Positions 36,359 through 49,613 of a DNA stretch of 64,000 nucleotides are shown here, in pieces. How positions within the stretch are numbered: the first letter of the stretch is position 1; the number at the start of each line of letters is the position of its first letter. The notes under the pieces were generated by a model. It made no database searches. It was given only the letters and a program-made list of their open reading frames with translations, and was not told where the DNA came from. The position numbers and the translations under genes are program-made. The stretch spans positions 86,074,151 through 86,138,150 of the forward strand of contig NC_133120.1 in assembly GCF_033568475.1 (NCBI RefSeq), given 5' to 3'. Source of the DNA: Henckelia pumila. Taxonomy: Eukaryota; Streptophyta; Magnoliopsida; Lamiales; Gesneriaceae.

Positions 36359-36369
36359 AGAAATTTGTT

Positions 36370-36667
36370 AAGGAAAACTTGTAATTTTGGTCCGGTATGT
36401 TGGTCACTTTGTGATTTCGATCTTTTATGTTTTTAGATTTTAATTTTAGTCTTGCATATTTCGATTTTTTTTGGCAATTTTAGTCTTTTTTTAAAAAAAA
36501 TACTTAAGTGACAACGTTCAAGTCAGCTCGACATCAGCAAAAATAACTAAAATTGCCAAAAACTGAAAAAAAATACAAAAATAGCGTACTAAAACTGAAA
36601 TCTGAAAACATAGAGGACCAAAATTGCAAAGTGACAAACATACGAGTCTAAAAAACAAAATTTCCTT
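36370..36667. mobile_element. Inverted-repeat element, MITE-like
   Basis: The left arm (AAGGAAAACTTGTAATTTTG, then TGTTGGTCACTTTG and AGATTTTAATTTTAG) is complementary with mismatches to the right arm ending CAAAATTTCCTT at 36667. It is about 298 bp with no coding capacity. Fold-back elements of this kind, rich in CTAAAATTGCC, are common in plant genomes. The target duplication is unclear. Confidence 0.55.
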
Positions 36668-38448
36668 TTTAAAATTATATTGATATTTAATTTCCTAAAG
36701 TAGCTTAAATCAATATAATGAATTTTTGTTAGTGGCTATTGCATTGGAAAAATATAAGTACTCACTGATAACAGCTCTTAATTAGTTCAATTAACTCAAA
36801 TTTTATCACTTTAACTCAGAAAAAGATAAAAATTAATTAATTAATACATTACATTTTTATTAATTCTTAACGATCACTTCTGATATATCAAACGTTAAAA
36901 TGGGCATGCAAACCTCGAGCACCTCCCAATCCCCAACGGTTAGTAATGAAGTAATCATTTTATTAACAAAAAAAATCAAACAGTGCTATGAAATAAATTA
37001 TTGATTAATATATTTATTTAATAACAAGGGTCAACCTAATTGGCTCCAATTCAACCTATCTTGTCTTATTTTATTTGTCCATATTTCTTTAGCCTTCGAT
37101 TCTTCATAAACAGTAATCTAAAACAATTTTTCCAATTCTACCCCAAATTTTTTTTTATAATTATGTGGTCTTGATTTATTTTTTGGAATCCGACGGTGAG
37201 TTAGGAGGTTTCAGTTTATTTATAATATATCCAGAATCTATTATACATATATCTAATATATATTATTTATATGTGTAACAAGATTTGAAAAGGTAAGAAA
37301 AGTGATTTAGCTTAAGCTAGCCATGATTATTTTCTTAACGTGCTCATGAAGCTTTTTTTAAAACCATAATATAATTCTAACCTTTTTTTTAAAATTTTAT
37401 TTGATCCATAATTAATTGGAAATAGGAAACATGTGTCATCATTAAGCTTTCGCGTTTTTTGACTTGTGATATTGGGATCATTATTATTTTTAGTAAAATA
37501 TAAATAAAGTTTGTGACGCATGTGACTAAAGGGGCTTGTTAAATAAATTCTCTAATCATGTCACAGCCAGAATCAATGGCAAATACTATTCAAACTATCA
37601 TAATTAAAGGGCTTGTTTTTCATGCGTAAAGTGTGTCTCTCTGATTTTCTTTCCATTTGCAGTGAGAGACAGAGTAATCGGTATAATTCAAGCATTTTCA
37701 GAGCCAACAAAGAAAAGGTCAGCATTAATATTCTTGGCTCCCCTTTTTAATATATACTTGAAGTTACCATTTCTTATATATGCTCCATTTGAGCATCAAC
37801 AAAATTGTAAACGTGTGTGTGCTTCTTCTTTAACAATGTAGAGTAGTTGGTTGTTTTTTCATTGAAAAACAATGCACAAGTTATTTCACATTGTTGAGTC
37901 TTGAAACTCTTGGCAAAGGGTTTAATATAATCTTGTACGTTACTCTTCAAGGCTAGCTCCCTTTTACATTAATCCTTCTTTTGTTTCTTTTCACATGGGA
38001 AATGGTTTTCTTTTTAAATATCATAATATTTGGATATTATACATACAAAATTTTCCAATGATTTTGTGGTGATGAAGCAGCCTATTCTTTGCTTGCCAAT
38101 AACCTTTCTTTTGACATATATGCTTTTCTTGCTGGATACTTGGTTAGGTAGCTGAAGAAAACCTGACTTTCTTTCCTGGGCAATTCATTTTCACATTACT
38201 GCTCTAGTTGAATCATTGGCAAATCATCGAATTTCTTGGATTTTGACAGCTAAATCTTTCCCAAATGTAAACTATGTAAGGTGAAAACAAAAATTGATCA
38301 CACCATATACACCTCAAGATTTATGGACAGTGGCTTCACTTAGCTTATTAAGAAGTTTGTTCAAGTTTTTTCATTTGAATAAATGACTCTGTTATATGTA
38401 TAGGTGAATGTTATTGTAAGAGTGCATAATCTTGATTTGATCCACAGA
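36668..38448 (+). other. Intergenic DNA and probable 5' leader of the Serinc gene
   Basis: There is no coding frame of note. The Serinc start codon at 38449 lies three bases after an acceptor-like tccacag, so a non-coding first exon upstream is likely. A candidate is the stretch ending caaagaaaag/gtcagc near 37718, which I cannot confirm. Confidence 0.4.
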
Positions 38449-41400
38449 ATGGGTGAAATTGGTGGAAATGTTGAGCGACCAATGGCAGAAATCTCATCAA
38501 ATAACAGAGAATTCGTAGATTATCATCAGACATCAATGGAGAAGAAAGTGCAATTTGCAGTCATGAAGAAGAAATCTTTACGCGCCCGTTATGCATATGG
38601 AGTCATTTTTTTGCTAACAAATGTCATCGCTTGGCTTTTTCGAGACTATGGAGAAAGGATTTTGCCTATGTTGCCTTGTAAGTTCGATTGCTTTTCCTTC
38701 CTATACTTGCTAAGGGAACTTTTGTAATGATTCTGTGATGAAACTTAAGTTTGTGCAACATGATGCAGTATTTCAAGAACTTCATCTAAACTTTCATAGA
38801 CTTATGTTTCATTTTTCGGGGACGCGATGTCGAATACTATGCACATTCTTGATGCAGATTCAAGAGCATGTGGTGCAGAGGAAAAAGATTGTTTCCATAC
38901 GATGGGAGTGCTTCGTGTGAGCTTGGGATGTTTCGTATCCTTCCTCGTAAAAACGTCGTGATAATGCGAAGAAATTCAAATAGAATTCATGTTTTTTCTT
39001 GACATATGATTTAGATATTCTTCTTTGTTATGTTTGTTACGACATGTAACACCAAGAAACTGAACCAAGTTCGCAATTCTTGGCATTCGGGATGGTGGGC
39101 TCTTAAGTCAGTTCTATTGCTTGTAGCTTTCGTTATTCCATTTTTCATCCCCTCGGATTATATTCAATTATATGGTACGCTTTCTTCCTATATTTCAATT
39201 ATACATTATTACATTTACGCTATATAAAAGTCGAGAGGCTTAAAATTATGATCTAATGGTATACCTGTGTTTTAAAACAATTTTTTTTTTATTGTTGCTT
39301 GTTTTAATGTTGTAAAAATAAGGTCATATCTGTATTTTGCAGGTGAAATTTCTCGTGTTGGCGCAGGGTAATATCATAGTTCCTATTCTTTTTCATTATT
39401 TAATATGAAAATTAAAGCAATAGATTTATTGGCTTCAAATTTTGAAAAATTAGTGTGTCAAAAAATAATAGAATTTAACTCAACATGTTGCAGGATTTTC
39501 CTGATTCTCCAGCTCATAAGTGTAATTGAGTTTATTACTTGGTGGAATCGTTACTGGATGTCAGATGACTCAGATGACATGAAGAAATCAAGGTTTGCTA
39601 CCACCTTTACTTTTACTAGATAGATCGAAGAAACTTTGTAGAAATTTAAAAAAAAAAAAAAATCAAGAATTAAGAACTCTATTCAGTGATATTTTTCTTA
39701 AATTGTAAATACTGCAGCTGTTCCATTGGGCTATTCATGTCAACAATCTTCTATGTTGCTTCTGTTGGTGGCCTTGTGGTGATGTATGTATTCTATGCCT
39801 CCAAAACTTCCTGTTCTCTCAACATATTTTTCATCTCTTGGACCGCGGTTCTTCTCATCGTGATGATGGTTATATCACTGCATTCTAAGGTACATTTCTA
39901 TCTCAAAGTTTACCATCAAAGATCTACAATATTCTCCAAATGTTTCAAGAATCTACAATCTTGATTAAGACCGAAACTTGATAAACCTCAAAGAGGTCAA
40001 ACTTGAATATTTTTTAAAACTTACATATCTATGTTTCAGAAAAGAAAACAACAGTCTTTACCCATCTCCCTATTTGATCTGTTCTCGGTATTCCGAATCT
40101 TATTCATAGCTGATTTGCATGTTCAAGACAGGTGAACAGAGGACTTCTGTCTTCAGGGATTATGGCATCTTATATCGTGTTCCTATGCTGGACTGCCATC
40201 AGAAGGTGAGTAACATAAAATTTGCATTTTACAAGGCCGAGGCTTTTCTCCTAATTCCAGATCAATAATAAACTCACTGACATCATGAAACTCACCATTA
40301 CTCCTGCCACTATATATTTACACACCACCTGTGTTGCGTCCGACCATTGTTACCGGTATGCATGCTAAAAAGGATAACTTTATTTGTAAATGTTCTAAGG
40401 TGATAGAAGCATGAAGTTTCGTGACTTACCATAACAACCACGCTATTTACACTCTTAACCTTTTTTTTACAGCGAGCCCACCAGTGAAAAATGCAGCCAT
40501 CAGAAGCAAGAAACTGGACATGGCGGTTGGTCTACTATAGTGGTAAGAATTCAAGTTTTCAACCCGAAATTCTCCTTTCAAAATACTCAATCAAGATATT
40601 TTAAATGTCTCTGTTTCTGCTGCTTCCAGGGATTTGTGATTGCTATATGCGCAATTGTAATAGCAACCTTTTCAACAGGGATAGACTCCAAAACGTTTCA
40701 GGTGATTTAAGCTTCAAACAACTGAAGTACATTAACAAAGAAAATCTATTTGCCAAGTTCTACCCTAGTTTCTAATAAATGTTGAGTCATGTCCGAGTAT
40801 TGGCATCTACATTTATATTACAAACTAAAATTCCACACCATATAGTATACCACAAAATTTTGGGGGTTCTGGAAGAGATCAAACTTAAACATTATGCATA
40901 AATTTTCCAGTCTTAATGTTGTTATGGGTTTTGTTTTGTTTTTTCCAGTTTCGTAGAGATGAAGTACAGTTACAAGAAGATGATATCCGATATCACTACG
41001 GATTCTTTCACCTCGTATTTTCTCTGGGGGCAATGTACTTTGCGATGCTATTCATCAGTTGGAACTTAAGCAGCTTAACAAGAAAGTAAGTCGCTCAGCA
41101 ATTAGTTCTCTCAAAAGATTTTCAAAAGCTAATAATAAAGAATTTAGTTTGGTTGGTGTATTTTTGTGGAGATAAAAGACTTTTTTTCTATATATGAAAG
41201 AGGTGGAAAAATCAACTAACCTCTCACTGAGTCTGCTCGGTTCTTACCTGATCTTTGCTACTTTTCATTGTAATTTTAGATGGAGCATCGACGTGGGATG
41301 GGCTAGTACATGGGTGAAGATTGTAAATGAATGGTTTGCAGCCACAATATACAGTAAGTAGCTATAACTATATTCCAGAGGGCTTCTTTTAATTAAATTA

Positions 41401-41963
41401 AAATGGCAAAAAGAAAAAAAACGGAAAAAGGACCAACGTTAGTTCCTGAGAATCCTTTTAAATGTAACTCAAACTCACAACAAACCACAGGAACCAAGTA
41501 TTTTTGTATCCTTCATCAAACCATGATACCCACACTGTAAGCACCCATGAATTACCCAAAAGTACTAAGATGGCATTAGAAAATTTTGATACAGAACTGA
41601 AGAAACTTTTAGCAAGCAAAGATAGTGTGTTACACCTGAATGATGACTATTACTAAACTATAGACGAAGAGACATACTTATCATGATGTTTAATTGATCA
41701 TGAAAAATGTATTTCAAGGTTTTCTATGAAAAATCGTACTAAACAAAGTAGTAAATACAGTTCACCTCAGCAGCTCAGCTGCCCCGACATGCCCCATCCC
41801 GTCATTTTCATCCCTAATAACATTAAATCTCTAGTCTCTAGTTTTCACAATTAAGCATTACCATCATACAGTGTGGAAGCTGATTTTCCCTGCCTTGAGA
41901 CAACCTAAAATAATGAGTCATGAAGATGCTATGGAGGAAGCTGACAAGTCTACCGCAGCATGA
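38449..41963 (+). CDS. Serine incorporator (Serinc/TMS) family membrane protein
   Basis: Coding exons: 38449-38677, 38858-38934, 39015-39174, 39343-39367, 39494-39592, 39718-39889, 40132-40205, 40473-40542, 40630-40701, 40949-41085, 41280-41353 and 41872-41963. All junctions are GT-AG and keep frame; total 426 aa. The protein has about ten hydrophobic segments and Serinc landmarks: YGVIFLLTNVIAWLFRDYG, CFHTMGVLRVSLGCF, NSWHSGWWALK, GEISRVGAGIFLILQLISVI, EFITWWNRYW and YHYGFFHLVFSLGAMYFAML, with WSIDVGWASTWVKIVNEW near the end. It is a multi-spanning membrane protein, linked in the family to serine-lipid metabolism. The exact plant role is not settled. Exon 4 is only 25 nt. It is tail-to-tail with ThiM, the stops 319 bp apart. 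The start is the first Met after the acceptor. Confidence 0.92.
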
Positions 41964-42282
41964 TTTTGTTCTCTTAGCACAACACAATGTAATTGTGTCA
42001 TTACCATGTATCACGCAAATCTTTTACGACACTTTGTTAGAAGAGAGAGCTTTTCACAATACAACAGAGGATGATGCACAAAGTGTTGCAATAGATTAAC
42101 GACTACATACATACCCTATTCTTTATTTCTTATTATCCTTTAGGTGGTCGAGATGTCAATTTCCATATTTCAATGTAATCAAAAGTTAATATTTCTATAA
42201 ACTAACTCCATGGTCAAGAAAATTTTACACATGTCCAAATGATATAAGAACTTGCGAACATAAACATACCGAAAACACGACT

Positions 42283-43339
42283 TCACATGCTTTCAATGTT
42301 TACTCGTTGAAGCAATGTAGCTTGGTCAAGCCCATACAATGAATCGATCAAGTGCATCCGTAAAGAAGCCGGACCTTTAGCCAGACTCATCCCTATCTCA
42401 CTGGCAACCCCGAATACAGAAAGTGCGGAAGCTGTGGCTTCCAATGGCCGTGCTGGGTCGATTGCTAGAAAAGCAGCGATTAGCGCGGTGAGGGAACACC
42501 CTGTTCCCGTAATTTTCTGCAACATCGAAACCCCGTTTTTAGCACCAACTACCCTGTGACCATCTGTAATGAAGTCGACGGCCCCTGATATGGCAATTAT
42601 ACTTCCACTACTTTTAGCCAGGGACTTTGCTGCTTCCACAGCATCTAATGATTCGTGTGTGCTGTCCACGCCCTATGAAAGTAAATAAAAAAATCAAAGG
42701 TTTGTTGGCCTAATAAGGGAGGATATGAAAATTCCATTCGTTCATAAAAAAAAATTCAAGAAGTATCATTGGAAGCACTGGAGCATCCTATTTGTATATG
42801 AAAATCCTGTTTTTGATTCCATATGAACTAATGTAAATCGATGGAATTACAATCGGAAAAACCGAAAACATTGATCATACCTTAGAATCATCATCCAAGG
42901 AGCCTTTAAAAAGAGACATTATCTCAGACCCATTCCCCCTAATCACAGTAGGCCTCATCTTCAACAACTCCAAACAGACGCTTAACCGGAGACCAGAAGC
43001 TCCGGCAGCCACGGGGTCCAACACCCAAGGCCTACCGCCGTCATTCGCCAGCGTGGCCGCAAGCTTCATCGCCGGTATCCAGTCCGGCGCGAGTGTTCCG
43101 ACGTTAATGTAAAGCGCGTGGGTCTTGGGGGCGAAGTCCGGGATTTCTTCGATGGAGTGTATCATTGCCGGAGAAGCGCCGGCGGAGATGAGAATGTTCG
43201 CGACGAAATCAACGGAGACGAAGTTGGTGATACACTGGATCAGCGGGGATGCTTCGCGCACAGATTTGAGGTGGGCCCATGCTTGTGGGGCCCAATCCTC
43301 ACCGATGTTTTTTGGATCTTGTTCGATTTTGTCAGCCAT
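42283..43339 (-). CDS. THIM: Hydroxyethylthiazole kinase
   Basis: Exon 1 is 43339-42881 and exon 2 is 42672-42283, joined in frame as DDDSK-GVDSTHES; 282 aa, the usual length. The enzyme phosphorylates 4-methyl-5-(2-hydroxyethyl)thiazole with ATP (EC 2.7.1.50), the thiazole salvage step of thiamin synthesis. Visible landmarks are SPLIQCITNFVSVDFVANIL at residues 30-50, INVGTLAPDW, PWVLDPVAAGASGLR, IRGNGSEIMSL, ISGAVDFITDG and the catalytic ITGTGCSLTALIAAF near residue 205. The start at 43339 (MADKIEQD) is chosen because the frame upstream has no ATG, only a TTG. There is no clear transit peptide, so a cytosolic location is likely. Divergent from the GATA gene, 813 bp away. Confidence 0.95.
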
Positions 43340-44022
43340 TGTTGTGTTGTGTTGTGTTGTCTCAATATCTAAACAGTACTGAAATCTGAATTGGATGCGA
43401 GACAAGATCACGGAACAAAGTACAGTACTGTGGTGCCCCAAATTTGACCGACAACTCCTTGAGAGTCAACAATGTTATTTGCAGTTCCCCCCCTCCATGA
43501 TTTCAGTAATCCCCCCACTACTTTTAATAATGTACAATTTGTTTTTATCAAACTATTTTACGGATTATTTCACAATTTTACAAAATTAAGATAGATGTTA
43601 TATATTATAACATTCGGGGTTAATATACTTGTAAAATCTTTTTTTATAAAATATTTTAAAAGTTGATACAAAATGCTATCTCCACGAAGAATCTATGTCC
43701 TTCTTTATCTTTCCAATAATCTCATGGACTAACATATCTTATCCAAAAAAGTAAAAGAAAATCTCGTAAAATGTGAACTTTTATTTAATTTGCTTTTATG
43801 AGTATATGATATTTATTGCACGGGACGCGTTATTATCTATTTCTCTGATTTTATAATAATGTACTTTTTTTTTTTATCAAATAACCGCCATAATTATATA
43901 GTTTTAATCAATAAATAAATACTTTTAAAAAAACGTACATATATGGTTGCATAGTAAATGAAATCAGCCCCGATAACGAAATAATAAATGAATAGGAAAC
44001 TACTCGTCTGGTCTCTTTCTCG

Positions 44023-44059
<37 letters not shown>

Positions 44060-44152
44060 ACGTACGTCCTTTATTTTTCTCCATATTATTATTATAATTA
44101 TAATAATTATTTATAATAAGAAGAATACCAAACAGAAAGAAATCCTGAAGAA
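43340..44152. other. Shared upstream region of ThiM and the GATA gene
   Basis: AT-rich, no gene. A TA dinucleotide run lies at about 44026-44056, roughly 100 bp before the GATA start codon. No defined promoter motif can be picked out within it. Confidence 0.45.
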
Positions 44153-45672
44153 ATGGAGCATTCGAACGAATTCGAAGAGCCTTTTATGAACGAAGATGAA
44201 TTTCTTTTCAATTTTGATGCGGAAGCTGGCGACAGCTCTGCCTTCAACTTCAACTATGGCGTTTCCGATTCTCCCTCCAGCGGCAAAACGACGGCGTTTG
44301 GACCCGAAACTCAGAACCATCCATTTCCCGTAAGTTCCTCTCCTTTTTTTTATGTACGGAGGTTCCGGGAGCTATGGTTTCTCTAGTAGTTTATTAGAGT
44401 CGAAACTAAACCGGAAACTTTTTTCATTCCACAAACGATTTCTGCGGCTAAAACAACCGGTACGCCGATTCTGATCAAATCCCGGCACCGTTTTTTTTTT
44501 TTTTGAGCCGGACGAAAAATAGGAGTCTTACTTGCCGGCGCATGTTTCTTGTTTTATTAGGTTGACGAATCTGACCTTGGGAAACCTAGACTGGGAGTGG
44601 AGTCTTTGGATTTTAATTTTATTTTGGCGGGGTATTATTGGTAATGGATATTATTTGTACACGTCATCACAATTCTCTACTATTATTGGTTCATTTGCGT
44701 CACCCCATAAATTTAGCCGTTCCTTGTCAGCGTTTGCTTGATATAATATATATAATAATAAAAATAGCTATCCATTGAAAAATAAAGATAATAATAATTC
44801 CAAACAAGACCAATACTTTTAAATGGGTAATTTGTTATCAGAATTTTTTTTAAATGTTCGAATTTGCTTTGATTTGTTTTGAATTTATCTTTCGTTGATA
44901 AATCTAGGTGCATGCAGCATGCTGACAAAATTTGTATTATCGTGTAGATTTTAGAAATTGAACATAAGTTTTTAATTATGAAATTCTTAAATTATCTTTT
45001 AGAAAACATAAGGTTAAATATAAAATTGTACGTGATAATAATATTAGGGGGATACAAGTTCTGAAATATTTAAGTAGCATGCACAAAATTATGATTAGTT
45101 GAACTTAAATTCGATCTCTTTTCATGACTTATGGCTTATAGGTTTTTCCGGAAGCAGTGGAGAATTTCGAATGGTTGATGGCCGAAGACACCTTTCCGAC
45201 GTTGGAGAGTTGCTTCGGGGCGTTATCCGACGGCTCCGAATTCGTGCCAAACCACCTAAGCCCTATATCCGTGCTGGAAACCATCAAAACCAATGGTGAC
45301 AGCCACAAGTACAACCTCGGCTTGCCGCTCACTAACCATCCAAAGGGCAGCCGTAGCAAAAAAAGACGAAGAAGAACGGCGGGCTATGGCGATCTTCCGA
45401 GCCAGCATTGCCTGTGGTCGAACCAGTCTAGTGTCGCGATCAGTGAGGAGTCGGGGCTTTTGGGAAGGAGGTGCCAACATTGCCTGGTCGACAAGACACC
45501 ACAGTGGCGGGCAGGTCCGACGGGGCCAAAGACATTGTGCAATGCCTGTGGTGTGCGGTACAAGTCGGGTCGACTGCACCCCGAGTATCGACCTGCTTGT
45601 AGCCCTACATTTTCTAGTCTGTTGCATTCCAATTCTCATAAGAAGGTGCTGGAGATGAGGATGAAGAAGTAG
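44153..45672 (+). CDS. GATA zinc-finger transcription factor
   Basis: Exon 1 is 44153-44329 (59 codons) and exon 2 is 45142-45672; donor GTAAGT, acceptor TTATAG, in-frame joint [16 protein letters not shown]. Total 235 aa. The N-terminal half is acidic and lacks known domains, with a short [14 protein letters not shown] segment typical of plant subfamily I GATA factors. A basic patch [13 protein letters not shown] precedes the finger and may serve nuclear import. The finger is CQHC, 18 residues, CNAC, the plant CX2CX18CX2C type, with [19 protein letters not shown] followed by the basic tail [20 protein letters not shown]. It binds GATA motifs in the nucleus; the target genes are unknown. Confidence 0.94.
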
Positions 45673-48600
45673 GGTGATTGATTAATGGAGATTTTGGGTA
45701 GTTTTAGTCACATTTTTTTTTATAGTTTAGTTAGATTAGGGTTTTAGGATTTGTTTCTTTTGAATGAAACCTGTGTTAGGGTTTATGTGTAATTGGACTA
45801 GATGGTTAGATATTATCTTAGTTTCTCTTTTGTCATGCATTCAATCCGCTTAATTAAGTTTAAGTTTAGGTACAAGGATTTAATTTAATTTTAAAATTAG
45901 ATATTAATTTTTGTAGAGTATAAATTTTTTTCATGATTGCATTATAATGATAAATATACACACATATATATAAATATACTAGACAAATGTACGTGTGTTG
46001 CACGTAATAACACTTTTATTTGATTGTGACCTGAGTTATCAAATTTTGAATGTTTAGTTTTATTAAAATCAAGTGTTATATTTTTTACGGGTGTCAATTC
46101 AAACTTCAGTAACTATGATTCAATATCTAATTAGCTACTAAAGTGATCATATGACTTATTTAACTTTCTTTTTTGTTATATTTGTGGGTTTCTGATAGAC
46201 GTTTTTTTTAGTGATATTATATGTTTATTAATTAAGTTTTATTTTTTAAAGCTAACAACTTTAAAGCAATAACATATGTTATATATTTATTGAAAAATGT
46301 AAAATATTTATATTGTTACAAACGGTAGGATCAAGAGATTTGTGTTTTACTAAAAACTATAGTTTGTGGTAATTGTGTAACGCAAATCTTTTAGATCGTA
46401 TCACAGTTCAAACAAATACATATTTCAGTTGTTCAACCCAAAAAGACAATTATTGCACCCAAACAATCACTTTATCAACAATTGTGCTTTCAATCAATGT
46501 GAATCGAAATTATGGTCTTGACTGTGATATTAATTGTATGACCGAATACGTATCGTTTTACCAAAATTTATAGTTGACGGTAACAATACGATTCAAATAT
46601 CTTAAATATTACAAAATCTCAAGCATCATGTTTCGATTGCTCTTAGAGACTATTATTCCATCCCAGCTTAAACAATTTATGTTAAATGATAATTTTACTT
46701 ATATTGATTTTTAAGAAAAAAAACAGTAATTTCTTTCTGAAAAATGATTTTTTGATTCATTAACTTGTCCAAATTTGAGTTTTAGTCCATTGAGTTGTCA
46801 AATTTGGTTATGGTGCACTTACATTTAATTTTCAATTATTGTTTGTCCAATTGATGACTTGATATTTGACAATTCAATAATGTTTGATCTCACTTCAGCA
46901 TTTTTACGTCATGTCAGTATTTTTTTTTATTATAAGTCAGTATTTTCCAATGGGCCTCTGACCCAATTAGACCTAAAATAACCGAATTAAAATTTAGCGT
47001 ATCAAAAATAAACTTTGTAAACTTAGTGGACCAAATCATAATATTAAATAATTTAGTGAACAAAAAAAACTATTTTTTTTATTTAAAATATTTTATTTAG
47101 ATATGAAAATTGATCTTTCATTGATAAAATAAATAAAAACCATGTTAATCATAAAACAGTTGTTGTAGATTAACTTGCTACAATAATCTTTTTCAAATAA
47201 GTGATTTTTTGATTTATTAACTTATCTAAATTTGAGTTTTGGTCAATTGACCAGAGCATACCCCCACAATATTTCAGCAGGAAATGTGCTCCACACGAGG
47301 ATCAAACCCGCAACGCTGGATAATCTCTTTTCACGTCACCTCAGACCTTACCAACTCGTCTATGCCCCTGTGGGCTTGTCTCAATTATATAATCTAGTTA
47401 TCATATTAAATATCATATGTCCTGCTCTTTTAACAATTTATCCATATTAACTTAATATTATTAACTACTTGTATAATTATTTTATTTTATTAGTATTAAT
47501 TGATTCTATTAGCCAATTATTATATTGTAGTACAAATATCAACTTAAAACTTAATTATAATCATACTCTCTATGTTTCACTTATTTAAACTATATTTATT
47601 TTTTTTAATTAATAGTATGTAAAATAAGAAGGGCAAATTAAAAAATTGACAATTGGAACTAATCTAGAAATGAGTATATTTTTTAACTTATACAGAAAAA
47701 TATTGAATGTTGTTGATTATATTTGTAGTCTCTAAAATTTTTAAAATATATTACACATAAGTATTAATTATGAAATAAAAAGTGATAATAACTAAAGTGT
47801 CACTTTTATAGATATATATTATAACAAATAAATTAAGACATATTTCAATTAATATAATAATTTTTTTAGTTTAGGAAATGAATTAAATTTAATAATTAAT
47901 TTACTTTGAATAAGTAAATAGACACAAAATTTTGGATAAATTTTAATTAATAACTTTTTTTAATTTAAGACATGAATTAAATGTTAAAAATTAATTAAAA
48001 AAATTAATTACTCTAGATTAATCTAGAAAATGAAAGGAAAAACCAAAAAATACATTGGAAATGACAAAAATATTTAATTAATATTATGTAAGATAAATAA
48101 GGGTAAATTAAAAAATTAACAATTGAAACTCATATATTTATAATAATAATAGATAGATAGATAATAGATAATAGATTAGTTTGAACTGGTGCCTAAAAAT
48201 TTTCTGAATATAAGAATTTTTTTGTTATCTTTTAAAAAAAAAAAGATAACAAACACTATATTGTGATCAAACTCCATTCTTCCTTTTAGAATGGCGATTT
48301 CAAAACGCTTAAATATTGTTTTAGATGATATCGGAATATATGATCCTGTGATAAGAATTCGATCGCTCTACTATTTTGAGTTACTTTAAACGATATAATT
48401 ATGCACAAAAAAACGATATAATTGTATTTTATACATTAGTTCATTAATATGCAATTTTTTATTTTAAGTATTTTTCATCGGAGTGGTGTTGCGTGATAAT
48501 GAAAATTGATGACATGACAACAAACATTGTGATGTGTTCGTTGTTACAACAGCTAGCGCTCGGATGAAAAAGAAATATAAATATTGAAAAAAAAAATTAG

Positions 48601-49268
48601 TTAGTGGATTGTGAATTGACTAAAAACATTATAACTAAAAATGAAAAGACGTTCAAGTTACATGACAAAAAATGTAATTTCCATGTCAAGATTGTCGGAC
48701 TCGTACATGCGAACACCGTTTGCGTGGGAATAGACCTTCATTTTCTCTTATTTGTGCTCCATTTTTTCATGAAAACTTGTTGCCCGTGAGAGGAGACAAA
48801 CACGAACATAAGAAATGTTTGACTAAATATAAAAAGTAAGGCCATGAGAATCGTAGTAACGATATTGTACTTCGCATGGAATATTGAGTATTATAGGCTT
48901 CTAGCCACGGGAAATTGCGATTATGTGATTGGTTAATGTTAATTTAAGGTGATTTCTTGATTTAATTTACATGTCAACGTACAGTTTTAATATTGGCTTT
49001 GTCACGTTTACAATTTGAGTGATTGAATGAAGGATTATCCAATAATGCAAACTTGAAATATTCATTTGGAATAGAAAATTAATGCCTTGGTTTTGTGGGG
49101 AAACATGTCAACTCTAATTCAGTAGCAAGTTGGAGGTAAATTAATTTTGCCATAGAGAAAAGGAAGAAGTAAATCTATCCCCAATGTCGAGATGTGCATC
49201 ACTTCTTTTTTCCTTTTTTTTTTCACATGGCTGTTCAATTTGGTAAAATGTGATTCAGCATTTAATAT
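45673..49268. other. Long AT-rich intergenic stretch
   Basis: No gene seen in 3.6 kb apart from the SINE-like piece listed separately. A ~55-bp sequence around 46740-46800 (attaacttgtccaaatttga) recurs in diverged form at 47200-47255, just outside the SINE-like piece. A simple repeat of AGAT/AATA units lies near 48145-48175. A perfect small hairpin (gttatcttttaaaa with its complement) is near 48222-48251. Confidence 0.5.
47243..47376 (-). mobile_element. SINE-like sequence with Pol III A and B boxes
   Basis: On the minus strand the piece reads from GCCCACAGGGGCATAGACGAG. TAGACGAGTTGG (47351-47362) fits the A box with one mismatch. GGTTTGATCC (47299-47308) fits the B box with one mismatch. 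They are about 40 bp apart, as in tRNA-derived plant SINEs. A clear poly(A) or poly(T) tail and a target duplication were not found. Confidence 0.5.
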
Positions 49269-49271
49269 TTA

Positions 49272-49610
49272 GGGAGTGTTTGCAATATATTGTGATTTTG
49301 TAGAAGTGATTAATTTATAAATTATAAAAAAGTTAAGAAAAATCAAAAGTTGGTAGTGTTTGGAAACAAATGTGAAATTCTAAAAATCAAAGTTGGGTAG
49401 TGTTTGATAAATAAGTGATTAGAGTGATTTTAACAATGACCTTCTTATTAGAATCATTTTTGGAGAATCATAATCACCACATGACTAGCTTTTGGATTTC
49501 AATTAAGTTAAACATAAGCTAACACATAATCTAAGTTTAAGAAACACACAAAAATGATTTTTTTAAGCCAAAAGCTAACAATCATTTTTTTAATGATTGT
49601 AAATACTCCC
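49272..49610. mobile_element. Tourist-type (PIF/Harbinger) MITE
   Basis: 339 bp, starting GGGAGTGTTTGCAAT and ending ATTGTAAATACTCCC, an inverted repeat with one mismatch. It is flanked on both sides by TTA (49269-49271, 49611-49613), the 3-bp target of this superfamily. The interior is AT-rich and non-coding, with further internal repeats (agtgtttgg, gtagtgtttg). Confidence 0.85.
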
Positions 49611-49613
49611 TTA

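Noticed and set aside
38404-38448. Upstream start for the Serinc protein
   Set aside because: The codon at 38404 is not ATG, and an acceptor-like tccacag lies just before the ATG at 38449, implying that these bases are intron.
43340-43441. Longer N-terminus of ThiM (MGHHSTV..)
   Set aside because: That frame start is a TTG codon; the first ATG is at 43339, which also gives the normal protein length.
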